Positions 35,812 to 48,490 of a DNA stretch of 64,000 nucleotides are shown piece by piece. The translations under genes and the position numbers were made by a program. The DNA comes from Boesenbergia rotunda (taxonomy: Eukaryota; Streptophyta; Magnoliopsida; Zingiberales; Zingiberaceae): assembly GCA_024364735.1 (NCBI GenBank), contig JAGFNQ010005371.1, positions 62,001 through 126,000 of the forward strand, in the 5' to 3' direction. Positions within the stretch are counted from its first letter, which is position 1, and every line of letters starts with the position of its first letter. The notes below the pieces were generated by a model. The model saw only the letters and a program-made list of their open reading frames with translations, had not been told where the DNA came from and did not search any database.

Positions 35812-36734
35812 TGTTGGGGCAATCGACCCAAGTATGATCGGAAGGATCATGATTTTGATGTGTGTGTGCCAATATGGTTAAGTTAGAGTGTTATGTTGTT
35901 TTGATATATGTGATTGAGTTTGCAGGACTTGTGAGTCACACATGGAGTACGCATCTGAGGGACAAGAGCCGAGGGAAGAGGACTCCAAGGGCAAGCCGAG
36001 GAAGTGGACTTCAAAGGGCATACATGAAGGATGACATGGAAGCAAGCCGAGGGCTTGTGTGTGCATCTCAGGGATGACAGTCGGTGGAAGAGGACTTCAA
36101 GGGGCAAGCCAAGGGAGCGAAATTGAAGGCATACGTGAAGAGTGGTCTTCGGAGTAAGAGAGAGTAAAAATGTAAGCTGGGCAGTCGACTAGGGATGGAA
36201 CAGTCGACTGCCAGTGGGAAACTCAAACTCACAGAAAGATCAGTCGACTGGTTCAGGACCAGTCGACTGATCAAGTCAAAAACTAGCCATTGGCTAGCGA
36301 CTGGCTGGGGACCAGTTGACTGGTGGCGAGCTGGGTTGTTTGTTTAAACAACCCTCTCCACCATTTAAGTTGTAGCTTAGGGTTAAGAGAAGATTAGCTC
36401 TTCATTGTAAGATCTTCTCTTTTGTGCTCTCCTCCTCAAACTCTAGAGTCATCTTGTAAGGAGGAAGAAAGGTTGTGAGGGGTTGTTCTCCATCGAGAAG
36501 GAGAAAGAGTTAGTCAGAGATTGCCGGGGCGTGATCCACCGAAGGATCAAGGGATCGTCCACCTCAAGGACATGCCGTGGAGTAGGAGCAAGGAATCTCC
36601 GAACCACGTAAAACGGTATTGTGTTAGTATTGTTCTTATTGTTAAGATTCTGTGTGTGCTAACATTGTAGGGAGAGTTGCGACTTGGGGTGACCGAGCTA
36701 TTCACCCCCTCTAGCCGTGCCATCGGTCCTAACA
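35812..36734 (+). repeat. solo LTR (CAGTCGACTG family), 923 bp
   Basis: TGTTGGGGCAATCGACCC to GGTCCTAACA, with the 5-bp duplication TTTTC at 35807-35811 and 36735-36739. The gypsy relic copy 2 lacks it, confirming an insertion. Several CAGTCGACTG palindromes lie at 36180-36320. Relatives are at 53494-54486 and 57982-59168. Confidence 0.92.
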
Positions 36735-37654
36735 TTTTCCACATTTTCATTTATGAGAAATTGTTGCTTTCTAGAAAATATATTTGGTTTGCATTTTCCA
36801 TGCTTGTTTTTTAGAAAAAAGATATATCATTTTCTGGAAATCTAGATAATGAAATAAAATTATTTTCTAAGAAACGAGAAAATGTGATTTTTCTAGAAAA
36901 TAAAAATAGAAAACAGAGAAAACTAAACGCTTCCTAAATTTTTGAGCACATGACAAGTTTATCTCACAAACTGTAACAAACTTCCCATAAGTATAACCCC
37001 TTTAGTTAGTACGATAGAGGTATGCAATGTTCATCTATAGTGGATATCTTTAAATTTGTTGGTAGTGGTTGTTGGAAGGATAGATGACTTTATTTTACTC
37101 TATCATTATTCAGGAAACTCTCAAGTTTGATTGATGTTGAGGATGAATTGTGATTGTCAAATTTTTGCGATATGTTGCTATCTGATAGTCTATTAGTGAA
37201 TATATGATTGTAAGGCATTGTTATTAAGAAGTTATCGTTGATAGTATAGCATTAGGAGTGGCACATGGATAATATTAATGGATATGATGATTTATAGATG
37301 GAGATTAAATTATAGACTTGGTGCTAGTGATATTATGGTTGAGTGTGCAATGTGTACAATTTTAATAAATTTAGTTAGATGATAACCTCTGGATCAATGA
37401 TCTTCAACATATGCTTATGTTACTAATTTCAATTGATTGGGAGTTGATGGTGTATTTTTTTGTTTTGCCAACATCAATAGAAGGGTTATTGATTCTTGTT
37501 TTGGGTCGAGTTAGCTCTATATACCATGTTAGATTTAAGGAAGAAGAATGATGAATCGCTGAGATTGCCTAGGAAGTCTAGACAACTTAATATAGAGATC
37601 ATCAAGAACAAATACCTTTGGCCATGGATAGAGGATTTGTTTATCAATTCAAGG

Positions 37655-37681
37655 ATATATATATATATATATATATATATA
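37655..37681. repeat. (AT)n microsatellite
   Basis: An uninterrupted run of about 27 alternating A/T bases. Copy 2 has a shorter run near 56410. Confidence 0.9.
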
Positions 37682-38558
37682 CTCCAAGATTCTTTTAAGA
37701 TTTGGCGATCATAAACTTAGAGTAAAAGTTGTAGATATAAAGAAGATGGCATTCTTCATACGGTACGAGTATTGCGAGTTTCTGATGATATCGTGTGGAT
37801 TTACCAATGCTCTAGCCACTTTTATGGATTTGATAAATTTGGTGTCCTTAGAGTATTTAGATTGATTTGTTATTATTTATAGATATCTTGATATATTCAA
37901 GATCGAAGGAGAAGCTATTCCTAATTGGGAGGTTGAGCACTTATTGGTGTATATGGTTTCTTAGACACTTTTAGTTGAATGAATAAAGGAAGCATAAGTT
38001 GGTGATCAACATCTCAAATCCTGAAATAGTAAATGGGATTGAAGACTAAAGCCAAATTTTCGGAGATGAAGATGAGATTATTCAATTTCGAGGAAGACGA
38101 TGTGCACCCGAAGCACATTCAAATAAAGAAGGTCTACTCTCGGAAGTGCATCAATCACGATATTGCGGTTCATCCAGAAAGTACTCGTATATCTCAATGC
38201 TTAAGATGCTCTTCTGGGTGGAATGGTGTAAAGAAGGACATTGAGGGTTGGTGTGACAACAGGTGAGGGTAGAATATTAGAGTGATGTAGTGGAGACATA
38301 GTGGGCCTACAATCCACAAAGAACGTCAGAGACTATCAGACTTAACTCGGAAGATTTTTGTACTTGAGTAGAAAGGGAGACATAGTATGATGGATTTCGA
38401 AGGGTGCATGATTCGATTTGGGTGATCGGTGATCGATTAACCAAGTTCGTCCATTTCCTACTGACTCACTAGACTGACTCTTTGGATTACTTGGCGGAGT
38501 TTCCAACGAGTCATGTGTACATAACTTTATTTTGTGAATGTTAAATAAATGGACAGAG

Positions 38559-38706
38559 CGCACCACTCATTAACTAGATGACTTACTTCGAGCATTCAAG
38601 ATGGGCATCAAAAATAGCTAGAAAAGCATTTCCACCTAGTGGATTTTACCCATAGCAGATAGCTAGACAACAATGTGGAAGTAGCAGAAGCATGATGGGT
38701 TCAAAA
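38559..38706. repeat. 148-bp flanking duplication, left copy
   Basis: The 148 bases before the SIRE-like element, from 'cgcaccactc' to 'gggttcaaaa', recur without a mismatch at 48491-48638 just after it. The uninterrupted paralogue at about 57324-57472 shows a single copy. Confidence 0.95.
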
Positions 38707-40061
38707 TGTTGGATCGAGAGAACCGATAGAGGGGGGGTGAATATCGGAAAACGTTCGGATTTAACAGATAGAGAAATTATGCAGCGGAAATAAAACACAC
38801 AACGCAAACACAGGTAGTTTTACTTGGTTCGGAGCCTAGGTCGACTCCTACTCCAAGGCCCACGGTCGTTGACCGTTTTCTGCGGGCAATTCTATAAGTT
38901 CGCAAGAGGTTTACAAATCAATATTACAATTGCAGTATCGTAAACACACAAAGGAAATTGCTCTTCGTTACCGACGTCCGATGTAGAATGACTTTACGGA
39001 GCGGAGGGACGTCGTCGGCTCGAGTTGGGATGTATCCGGAGCCGAGCGCGGGAGCAGAAGAGCGTAGAAGCGTTGAATGAAGTGTTGTGTTGAGCCTTGG
39101 GGTCGAGGGCCCTTTATATAGCCCTGGGGGCGCCCGATCGTCGGGGGCGCCCCCCTCCCCCACGTGTCAATCGATCCGGCATTTGCTCGGTCAGCTTCTG
39201 ATCCCTTCAACTTCGGGATCAGCTTTGACCGGAGCGCCCGGAACGCTCGGGGCGCCAGTATTGACCAGGTCAAGCTCTCATCTGTTGGCTTCGAGGGGAG
39301 CTGCTTCGGTAGTTGGCGCTGGGGGAGCCCGCAGCATGCAGGGCGCCCGCGCGATGGGGGCGCCCGGAGTATCCGGGGCGCCCCGACAGTCATTTGTCGA
39401 AGCGGATTTTGCTCCTGCTGGTTGGTCTTCACCTTGGGGGCGCCCGGAACATCCGAGGCGCCCTGCTCAGCTTCTGCCTCACTCCTTTGAGGCTCTCTGA
39501 GCTGCAGCCACTCAGTCCTTCGGTCCTGCATCCAGGGTTAGTCCAAAAAGCAGTAACATATTAATTTTTATACAGCCTTAGCTGTCTTGGTTCTGACTTT
39601 GGGCTTCCAAAATGGAGCCCTAGGTCGAACCGACGCCTACTGTTCCATCGACGGGGAACGCGTCCTCACCTACTCCTCTCGGGAGAATGTACCTGATGCC
39701 AACTGCTCCTCTGGTTGGACTTTGGCCTAGCTGTCCTTCGCCAGGTCTTGGATACCGAGCTGTCCTTCGCCTGGTGCCTAGCATTCCTTCGCCAGGTCTT
39801 CAGTCCCAAGCTGTCCTTCGCCTGGTGCCTAGCAGTCCTTCGCTAGGGCTTTTTACCCTGGCATTCCTTCGCCAGTGCCTAACAGTCCTTCGCTAGGGCT
39901 TCTTACCCTGGCATTCCTTCGCCAGTGCCTAGCAGTCCTTCGCTAGGACTTTTTACCCTGCACACTAGAGTGGCATGTTAGATAACAAGTAAGACTTAAC
40001 TTTTGAGCCATGTTGCCATTATCAAAACTCAGGTTCGACTTGGGTGCCTTCTGCACCAACA
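38707..40061 (-). repeat. 3' LTR of the minus-strand SIRE-like element
   Basis: 1355 bp. The minus-strand TATA (TATATAAA) is at 39113-39120 with GGGCGCCC at 39128-39135. GGGCGCC boxes continue to about 39460, and the 'ccttcgcc' short repeats lie at 39720-39960. Confidence 0.95.
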
Positions 40062-40074
40062 ATCTCCCCTTTTT
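40062..40074 (-). other. polypurine tract
   Basis: The minus strand reads AAAAAGGGGAGAT directly before the LTR start TGTTGGTGCAGA. Confidence 0.88.
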
Positions 40075-41420
40075 GATTTATGGCAACCCTGGTTCAAAAA
40101 GTTAAGTTTAATCAAGGCATATAAAAATTACCTTTTGTTCCCTCCCCTGGAAGGAATCTCCCCCTAGATTTTTCAAAAATTTATGGGGTTTTTGATACTA
40201 AGTTCCAAGTTTAAAGTTTGGGATTTTTTACTTAAAAAAATGATACTTGTAGAGATTTTTTGAGTTCAAATACTTAGAAAATTTTGAAAGCTTAAGTTTA
40301 TTTAGACAAATTTGAAAATTTAAGTTTAAGAAGGATTTAAAACTTTAGTTTGAGTACCCATAATTTGAGAGTTTTAAGTTTATGGTACTTTCAAAAAGTT
40401 TTGAAAACTTCAAGTTTTAAAATACTTCGTGAAGTTAACAAACCTAAGTACTTAAGTATTTCTGAAAAAGAGCTTAAGTACTTTTGAAAAGTTTTGAAAA
40501 GTTTAAGTACTTTAAAAAGTTTTGAAAAGTTTAAGTACTTTAAAAAGTTTTGAAAAGTTTAAGTACTTTAAAAAGTTTTGACAAGCTTAAGTACTAGGAA
40601 AGTTTTGAAAAGCTTAAGTACTTTGAAAGGTTTAAGTAAGAAACACTTTGACAAGCTTAAGTACTAGGAAAATTTTGAAAAGCTTAGTTGAGTACTTTTT
40701 GAATAAAGGATAATTTTGAAATTTTGAGAGACAAAAATATAAAAATTTAACAAAAATATAAAGAATTTTAAACAAAAAATTTAAATTCTCTCCTTTCTTA
40801 TCTCTCCCCCTTTGCCATATATCAAAATAAGATAAATATAGCAGAAATTAAATTGCATAAAAATAACTTTCATAAAGAAAATATTTGCATGATTTTGCTG
40901 TACTGAACCAATTCATGATAAGACTTAAACCAAATCAGTTGATTTTCTCTTGTAGGGACCTGTCTAACCCAATTAGCTACTTACTAACTGTTATAAACAG
41001 TAGTTTTTGCTAGGGTTAGTCAAGTTGAGTGTTTTTGTTCAAGTTAGATTTTCTAAACTTGACACTTAACTTGATTGCTGTGTAAGTTGTATTTAGTGCC
41101 CCAATTACTGCAGATGCACTGACTTAAAGCATCTTGAATTAAGGCAAAGACCTAAGCATCTCAACCCTTTCTAGGTTATCAATCAAAAGTACCCTAAGGT
41201 GCTTGTGAGATGCTGGCTTCTAAATCTATAGGTGCATGCAGTTCTAGGGTTGGGGCCTAGGCTAAGTCCATTTGCGAAAAAACCCTAGTTTTGAAAGGGG
41301 GTAGTTTTGAAATAAAACTAAGTCGAAAAGATAAAAAAAACTGATTTTAAAAACAACAGTTTTTCAAAATTCTTTTAGAAACTGATTTCTAAATCAAGAA
41401 ATCCAAGGAGTAGAGTTAAT
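40075..41420 (-). other. 3' untranslated region of the SIRE-like element
   Basis: Non-coding. At 40480-40680 a 28-30 bp unit with 'aagtactttaaaaagttttgaaa' is repeated about six times. A second purine tract lies near 40800-40815. The stretch is homologous to 27456-28791. Confidence 0.85.
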
Positions 41421-44400
41421 CTATTCTACAGAGCACAATCCTAACTGCCTTCTTAGTGAGCTGAACTCAGACTCAGGTAAGGGTTTTGTGAGTATGTCAG
41501 CTAAGTTGGATTTAGAGTCTATATGCTTAAGTACTATTTCACCCCTGGCTACATGGTCTTTTACAAAGTGATGTTTGACTTCTATGTGTTTGGTTCTGGA
41601 ATGTTGGATTGGGTTTTTAGTTAGGTTAATTGAACTTATATTGTCAATAAATACTTGAGTTTGGGTGTAGTTGAGCTGGAAGTCCTTAAGAGTGTGCATC
41701 ATCCATAAAAGTTGTGCTACACACTCTCCTAAGGCTACATACTCAGCTTCAGTTGTTGACAGAGCTACACAGTGTTGTTTTCTGCTGCACCAACTTACTA
41801 GACTATTTCCTAACAGTTGGCAGCTTCCACTTGTGCTCTTTCTATCTAATTTACAACCAGCATAGTCAGAATCCGAGTATCCTGACAAATTGAAGGTTGA
41901 GGTTCTAGGATACCAAATCCCTAAATTTAGGGTGCCCTTTACATATCTTAGTATTCTTTTTAGGGCTGCTAAGTGCGTTTCCTTAGCACAGGTTTGGTAT
42001 CTAGCACACATCCCTACAGCTAAAAGAATGTCAGGTCTGCTGGCTGTAAGGTACAGTAGACTACCTATCATACTTCTATAGAGTTTAAGGTCTACTGGTT
42101 TACCATCAGGGTCACTATCTATTTTTACGTTTGTGGTCATGGGGGTACTTATGCTTTTAGAGTTATCCATTTTGAATTTCTTTATTAACTCTTTAGCATA
42201 TTTGGATTGATGGACATAGTTTTCATCCCTAGTCTGTTTAATTTGTAAGCCTAGGAAAAAGTTAAGTTCACCAACTAGGCTCATTTCAAATTCATTTTCC
42301 ATTATTTTAACAAATTCTTTTAGAAAGTTCGAGTTGGTGGACCCAAAGATTATGTCATCTACGTAAATTTGGGCAATAAATATATCTTTTCCTAGGGTTT
42401 TAATAAATAGGGTTGAGTCAATTTGTCCTTGTTTAAATTCTTTAGAGATTAAGTAAGTTGATAAACGTTCATACCAGGCCCTAGGTGCTTGTTTTAGTCC
42501 ATATAGTGCTTTAGTTAGTTTGTAAACGTGGTCAGGTTTGTCTAAGTCCTCAAACCCAGGGGGTTGTCCTACATAAACTTCTTCTTTAATGAATCCATTT
42601 AGGAAAGCTGACTTTACATCCATTTGATATAGTTTAAATCCTTTATGGGATGCAAAGGCCAGTAACATCCTAATGGACTCAAGTCTAGCTACTGGGGCAT
42701 ATGTTTCGTCGTAGTCTAGTCCTTCTACTTGGCTGAAACCCTTTGCTACTAAGCGGGCTTTATTTCTGACTATTTCTCCTTGATCATTCAACTTATTCCT
42801 AAAAACCCACTTAGTGTCAATGACGGATTTGCCCTCAGGTTTGGGTACTAATTCCCAGACTTGGTTCCTCTCAAATTGGGCTAATTCTTCTTGCATAGCT
42901 ATGATCCAATCAGGGTCAGGTAGAGCTTCATCTATGGTTTTGGGTTCTATTTTTGATATCATAGCTATTTGACTAAGGTTTCTATAGGAGGATCTAGTCC
43001 TGACTCCTAGAGTTGGATCACCCACAATTTGGTCGGTTGGGTGACTGAGTCTGGGTTTCTTGGTTCTTCTAGAACTTGGTTCAGCCTCAGGTCCGGCTGG
43101 TCGGTTTAGTTCACTATTTGATTCGACTCTTTGGGCTGGTTCATTTGTTGGTTCGATAATTGGTTCAGTTGACTCATTAATTGGTTCAATAGTTAGTTCG
43201 TTTAAGGGTTCAATTAAAGGTTCACTAGTTTGTTCATTATTTTCTTGATCAGAATTTGATGAAGATAGGTTTGGATTATCAGATGTTGAGTTGATTTCTT
43301 CATCAAATATTAAGTTTGTTGTTTCTTCAATTTTCTTAGTTTGTTTGTTGTAAACTCTATAGACTCTACTTGTGGTTGAGTATCCTAGGAAGATACCTGG
43401 GGTTGACTTGGACTGAAATTTCCCTAAATAGTCTTTGGTGTTTAGGATATGGACTTTGCATCCAAAGACCCTTAGGTAGTGTAGATTTGGGAGTCTATGA
43501 TAGTACAGTTCATAGGGTGTTTTGTTGTGTCGCTTGTTAATCAGAACCCTATTTTGGATGTAACAAGCCGTACTAATCGCTTCTGCCCAATATTGGTTTG
43601 CTAAGTTAAATTCGTTGAGTATAGCTCTAGCGGCTTCCTGTAATGTTCTATTTCTTCTTTCGACTATCCCATTTTGTTGGGGGGTTCTAGGACATGAAAA
43701 TTCATGTAAATACCCATTGACCTTACAGAATTCCTCGAACCGTTGATTTTCAAATTCTCCCCCGTGGTCACTCCTAAGTCTTTTAATTTTAGTATCGTTT
43801 TGGTTTTCAATTAACTTACAGAAAGTCATTAAATAGGTTTAGGTTTCATCTTTGGATTTTTAGAAACCTAACCCAGGGTGAAATCCTAGAGATAGTCATC
43901 AACTATTACTAAGCAGTATCGGTTTCCGCTTAGTGACTTGGCTCCATGTGAATCCAATGGGTCAAGGTGCAGGAGCTCAAGTGTGGTTTGAGTTAGGTCA
44001 GATTGGATTAGTTTGTGATTAGATTTGGTTTGTTTACCTTGATTACATGATTCACATATTAGGTTTTCATTGTTTTGAATTTTGGGGATACCTTTGATTA
44101 GGCCAAGTTGGGTGACTTTTGAGATAGTCCTCAGATTAGTGTGACCTAGTCTCCTATGCCAGAGGTTTGATTGTTCTACCTGGGTTAACATACATTTGGG
44201 TACTAAGGGAAGGTTTATAGTGTATACATTATTTTTCCTAGTGCCCTTAAGCATGATTTCTGAGTCTTGTACATTTCTAATCAGGCAGTTAGAATTGTTG
44301 AAGGTGACTATATAACCAGAATCACATAACTGACTTATGCTAAGCAAGTTAAATTTGAAGTTTTCAACCAAAAGAACTTTCTTAATAATAAAGTCAGATT

Positions 44401-44551
44401 TAAGCTCAATATTACCTGACCCAATTACCTTGAGTGTAGCATTGTTGCCAAATGCCACTGAGCCTAGGTTCTTGAACTTGAGTTTGGTGAACTTCAATTT
44501 ATCTCCAGTCATGTGTCTGGAGCAACCACTATCCAACATCCATTGGTCCAA
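41421..44551 (-). pseudogene. SIRE-like pol: protease, integrase, RT, RNase H
   Basis: Two blocks. The first, 44551-43886, has the protease site LDSGCSRHMTG and the integrase HHCC part (LWHRRLGHTN to CESCNQGK). A gap of about 60 bases with stops and frame changes follows, at the point where VDDY leads into the integrase core. The second block, 43829-41421, is open for 802 codons. It has RSDHGGEFE and NGIVERRNRTL for the remaining catalytic D and E, an acidic and Pro/Glu-rich linker with NEP repeats, RT with ARLVAKGF, QMDVKSAFLNG, LKQAPRAWYERL and an intact YVDDIIFG, and RNase H with ALSTTEAEYVALGE. It is the best-preserved enzyme in the window. Its C-terminal codons are also found at 27429-27455. 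Confidence 0.95.
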
Positions 44552-44639
44552 ATCTTAATGTTCCTACACATAAAGAGTTTTATTGATTTGGATCCAATTA
44601 GAGTCAGGAATAGCTTAAATTGAGTTTCACTGCCTAGTC

Positions 44640-45224
44640 TGTCTCACCCAAATCTAAGGTTTTCAACCACGTTAGCCTTATAGGTTTTGTGAGACAGGTT
44701 TTGATAAGTAAAATTATTTTGAAAACCTTAAATTAATTTTTGAAAACAGTTAAGTTTATTTTGAAAGACAATGTTTGAATCTATACTTAACTGAAAATTT
44801 GTGTTAGTTTTGAATTTGACAAAGAATAATTTGAATTTGAAATTCAAAAATTGGCTTCCAGGTCTTGGCGAGGCACTAGGCCTTCTTTGGCCGTAGCCTT
44901 ATTGGATCATCAACCCTTTCCTTGACAAAGCCGTTTAATGAAATTTCATTTTCAAAATTAATCTTTGAAAAGTTCTGGTCTAACTAGTTTGAGTTTTGGA
45001 TCGGTAGCTTCGGCTAGTTTCACCAGTCTAAAGAGACCAAGTAAACTTGATCTTATTAGAATTGGTTTCCCTAACGTACTATCATCTCACTTCCACCCAA
45101 TACTATGTTGTCAAGTTTCAGTTAAGTTTGTTCAGTCCTTATACTAACCATTCCTAAGTCTAAGCATTGTAAATTGCAGAAATTTAAATAAACAATCAAT
45201 CAAGCAAATTGCACGAATTAAATT
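44640..45224 (-). other. spacer between gag and pol of the SIRE-like element
   Basis: Homologous to 24882-25490 of the non-autonomous element; no ORF of note. Confidence 0.8.
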
Positions 45225-46858
45225 CTATTTAACAATAAATATAGTTTTTAATTTGGCTCCCCCTGGACTAAAGCCACGGTAATGATTAGGCAAGATGTGA
45301 ATCTTGTCCTTGGGGATCCAATACTGATTTGATCCAGTTGGTTTGTTCAGGTACAGTTTAGGTACCCATGCCTGAATTTTACCTCTGGATGATTCAGTAC
45401 AGCAAATAAGATCTTTGTCGGATTTGGTTCTATAGCCAAGTCCGGATCGATTTAGAACGGACTTCTGTTTTCCAAGAATCATGTCAAGACCCTTGGAACC
45501 AGAAGTGAATCGTTCTAAGGCAGCTCTAAGATCCTTAACCTGAGTTTTCAGGGAGGAGTTCTCTTTCTCAAGTTTTTCAACTTGAGTAGGAGTTCCTTCT
45601 TGAACTTTCTCAGTTAAGGATTTAGAGTCAGCTCCCTCTTTCAGGAGTTTTACTTCCTGTCGGAGGGATTCGACTCGGAGTTTGGCTTTCGCCAAATCTC
45701 GAGAAAGATACGAAATAAGTTCATTTAATTGACTTCTATTGAAACCACTTATCTTGATTTCGCCGTCTTCTGAAAAGGTTAGTCTGCCGTCGTCCTGTTC
45801 TGATTCTGACTCGTCCGACTTCTTCTGAGGCGGTCAGGGCTAGTAGGTTTGACTGGGGTGCTTCTTCTTCTTCTTCTGAGGAAATTCGTCCCAGGTTGCT
45901 TGGAGTGTTTCTTTCTTCTTGTCTTCTTTCTCCTTTAGGTTCGGACACTCCGTCTTGTAGTGACCCTTCTTCTTGCACTCATAGCAGGTCACGTTGGGCT
46001 TGTTTTTGTCATTTGCGGTTCAGCTGGTTCGTCCTTTCTTCGGTTGTTTCCGTCTGTTGGTTTGGTTCTTCAATTCTTTATAGTAGCTCGGGCCAGTCGG
46101 ACCAGCTTAGGTCGATCTCCTTCTTCGTCTTCTGAGTCTGAGTCTGAGTTAGACTCGGGTTCAGGTTGAGCTTCTTGTTGTCCTTCCAGTTTTACCTGCA
46201 AAAAGGCAATACCTTTCTCGGCCAGATTGCAGTTAGTCTGTTCATGCAGTTCTAATTCGGAAAACAATTCATCTAATTTAATTTTTGAGAGATCCCTTGA
46301 AACCTTGTATGCATCTATCATAGATGCCCACAAGGTGTTTCTAGGGAAAGCATTTAAAGCATACCTTATTAGGTCACGGTTTTCGACCTTGTGACCAATA
46401 GTGTGTAAACCGTTCATAAGTTCTTGGATTCGGGCGTGAAGCTGCGCTGCCGTTTCGTTGTCGGTCATTTTGATGGTATATAGCTTGTTCAAGAGCAGAT
46501 CTCTCTTGCTTATCCGAGTGGCTGATGTTTCTTTGTGCAGCTCGATCAATTTTTCCCACAGCTCCTTGGCACTGTTGAAAGGACCTACCCGGTTCAGCTC
46601 CTCTTTTGTTAAGCCGCATTGGAGGGTTTGAGTCGCCTTTGCATCGGCTTCAATTTTGCGCTTCAGAGCGTTGTCCCATTCTGAGTAGGTCTATGGTACT
46701 CCTTCAGCGTTCTTCGGAATCTCCAGTCCGGACTGGATGATTATCCACATGTCCACCTGTGCTTTCAGGTGGACCTCCATTCGACTTTTCCAGTAAGAAA
46801 AGTCTTCTCCACTGAAGAGTGGAGGTCTGGCGGTGCTGAATCCTTCTTGCATGGCCAT
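45225..46858 (-). pseudogene. SIRE-like gag, minus strand
   Basis: Starts with MAMQEGFS at 46858 and ends with TAA at 45225. One stop near 46690 (after NAEGVP) and frame changes near 46075 and 45735 break it. The core (LNKLYTIKMTDNETAAQLH, FPRNTLWASM), Ser/Asp stretch, zinc knuckle region near 45985-45945 and coiled-coil tail match the plus-strand gag at 23227. In this copy the tail reads through a CAG codon where the plus-strand copy has TAG. Confidence 0.92.
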
Positions 46859-47057
46859 TAGGGATTTTATCTAAAAAAACTAAGAAACGAACTTTGTCCC
46901 AAGACTTGGTCTTGGATTAGTAGTGCTGGATAAGGAAAATAAAATATCGAGGGGTGTTGCACCAACCTCGATTAACGAGAAAAATTTCGAAAAATTTAAA
47001 AAAAAAATCCGAAGAGAAATTTTCAAACTGGTGGTTGCACCAAATTTGAACTTCCTC

Positions 47058-47069
47058 GCTCTGATACCA
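47058..47069 (-). other. primer binding site, tRNA-Met
   Basis: The minus strand reads TGGTATCAGAGC, two bases from the LTR end at 47072. Confidence 0.93.
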
Positions 47070-47071
47070 CT

Positions 47072-48490
47072 TGTTGGATCGAGAGAACCGATAGAGGGGG
47101 GTGAATATCGGAAAACGTTCGGATTTAACAGATAGAGAAATTATGCAGCGGAAATTAAAACACACAACGCAAACACAGGTAGTTTTACTTGGTTCGGAGC
47201 CTAGGTCGACTCCTACTCCAAGGCCCACGGTCGTTGACCGTTTTCTGCGAGCAATTCTATAAGTTCGCAAAAGGTTTACAAATCAATATTACAATTGCAG
47301 TATCGTAAACACACAAAGGAAATTGCTCTTCGTTATCGACGTCCGATGTAGATTGACTTTTCGGAGCGGAGGGACGTCGTCGGCTCGAGTTGGGATGTAT
47401 CCGGAGCAGGGCGCGGGAGCAGAAGAGCGTAGAAGCGTTGGATTAAAGTATTTGTCGAAAGCCTTGGCGTTGGGTGCTATTTATAGCACCTCGGGGCGCC
47501 CTAGACGTCGGGGGCGCCCCCCCCCCCCCACGTGTCACGTGATCCGAGCTTCGCTCGGTCAACCTCTATCCCACTCGAATAGGGATGAGGTTTGATACTG
47601 GGGACGCCCAGGACGCTGGGGGAGCCCTGTTTGACTCCTTCAGCGCGGGCTTCTCGGCTGGATAAGGGTAATCGGCTTCGCTGGCATAGGCGCGGGGCGC
47701 CCTGGGCACTGGGGGCGCCCTAGGCGTTCGGGGCGCCCTGGGTGCTGGGGGCGCCCCGGCCAGTGAGCAGCCGAAGCTCTTCCTTTGCTTGTATTGTGTT
47801 GGCCCTGGGGGCGCCCTGGACACTGAGGGCGCCCTGCTCAGCTACTTGCCTCTCTCCTTTGGGCATTCTGAGCTGCAGACACACGTTCCTTCGGTCCTGC
47901 ATCCAGGGTTAGTCCAAAACAACATGAAGCATTAGAGTATGATGTTTATACAGCCTTAGCTGTCTTGGTTTTAACTTTGGGCCTCCAAAATGGAGCCCTA
48001 GGTCGAACCGACGGCTACTGTTCCCTCAACGGGGAACGCGTCCTCACCTACTCCTCTCAGGAGAATGTACATGATGCCAACCGCTCCTCTGGTTGGACTT
48101 TTGCCTAGCGGTCCTTCGCCAGGTCTTGGATCCCAAGCTGTCCTTCGCCTGGTGCCTAACATTCCTTCGCTAGGTCTTTAGTCCCAAGCTGTCCTTCACC
48201 TGGTGCCTAGCAGTCCTTCGCTATGGCTTCAGTACCCTGGCATTCCTTCGCCAGTGCCTAGCAGTCCTTCGCTAGGGCTTTGTGACCTGGCATTCCTTCG
48301 CCAGTGCGTAGCAGTCCTTCGCTAGGACTTTTTACCCTGGCATTCCTTCGCCAGTGCCTAGCTGTCCTTCGCTAGGACTTTTTACCCTGCACACTAGAGT
48401 AACATGTTAGAAAATAAATAAGACTTAACTTTTGAACCCTTTACCATTTATCAAAGTACAGGTTTGAGTTGGGTGCTGTCTGCACCAACA
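47072..48490 (-). repeat. 5' LTR of the minus-strand SIRE-like element
   Basis: 1419 bp. TATAAATA (minus) at 47478-47485 with GGGCGCCC at 47494-47501. The part 47072-47430 (U5-R) matches 38707-39070 with about ten differences. Beyond it U3 is about 8% different in the best parts and not alignable around 47500-47800. Confidence 0.95.

Larger units (their letters stand above)
35748..38706 (+). pseudogene. Ty3/gypsy (Tekay/Del-like) RT and integrase relic, copy 1
   Basis: Very decayed pol. At 37530-37900 parts of RT show: KNKYLWPWIEDLF (family KNKYPLPRIDDLF) and YCEFLMISCGFTNALATFMD. At 38080-38560 scraps of integrase show, for example VIDRLTKFVHF. Stops are frequent. A solo LTR sits in it at 35812-36734 and the SIRE-like element interrupts it at 38707, after which it resumes at 48491-48846. 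Copy 2 at 55165-57670 is collinear. Confidence 0.82.
38707..48490 (-). mobile_element. SIRE-like Ty1/copia element with all domains, minus strand
   Basis: 9784 bp. Reading on the minus strand: 5' LTR (48490-47072), primer site, gag (46858-45225), spacer, pol (about 44551-41421), 3' region and 3' LTR (40061-38707). It sits in the gypsy relic, bounded exactly by TG and CA ends, yet flanked by a 148-bp duplication and not 5 bp. Its LTRs agree in R-U5 (about 97%) but not in U3. Gag and pol carry frameshifts, so this copy is inactive. Confidence 0.93.

Noticed and set aside
36186..36320. Restriction-site-like vector sequence (many GTCGAC)
   Set aside because: The words lie inside a solo LTR with a perfect 5-bp duplication and recur, decayed, in related LTRs.
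39087..39500. Long open frames in the SIRE-like LTRs (also 22209-22766, 38968-39531 and 47566-47823)
   Set aside because: They arise from GC-rich GGGCGCC repeats in U3, differ between LTR copies and show no protein wording.
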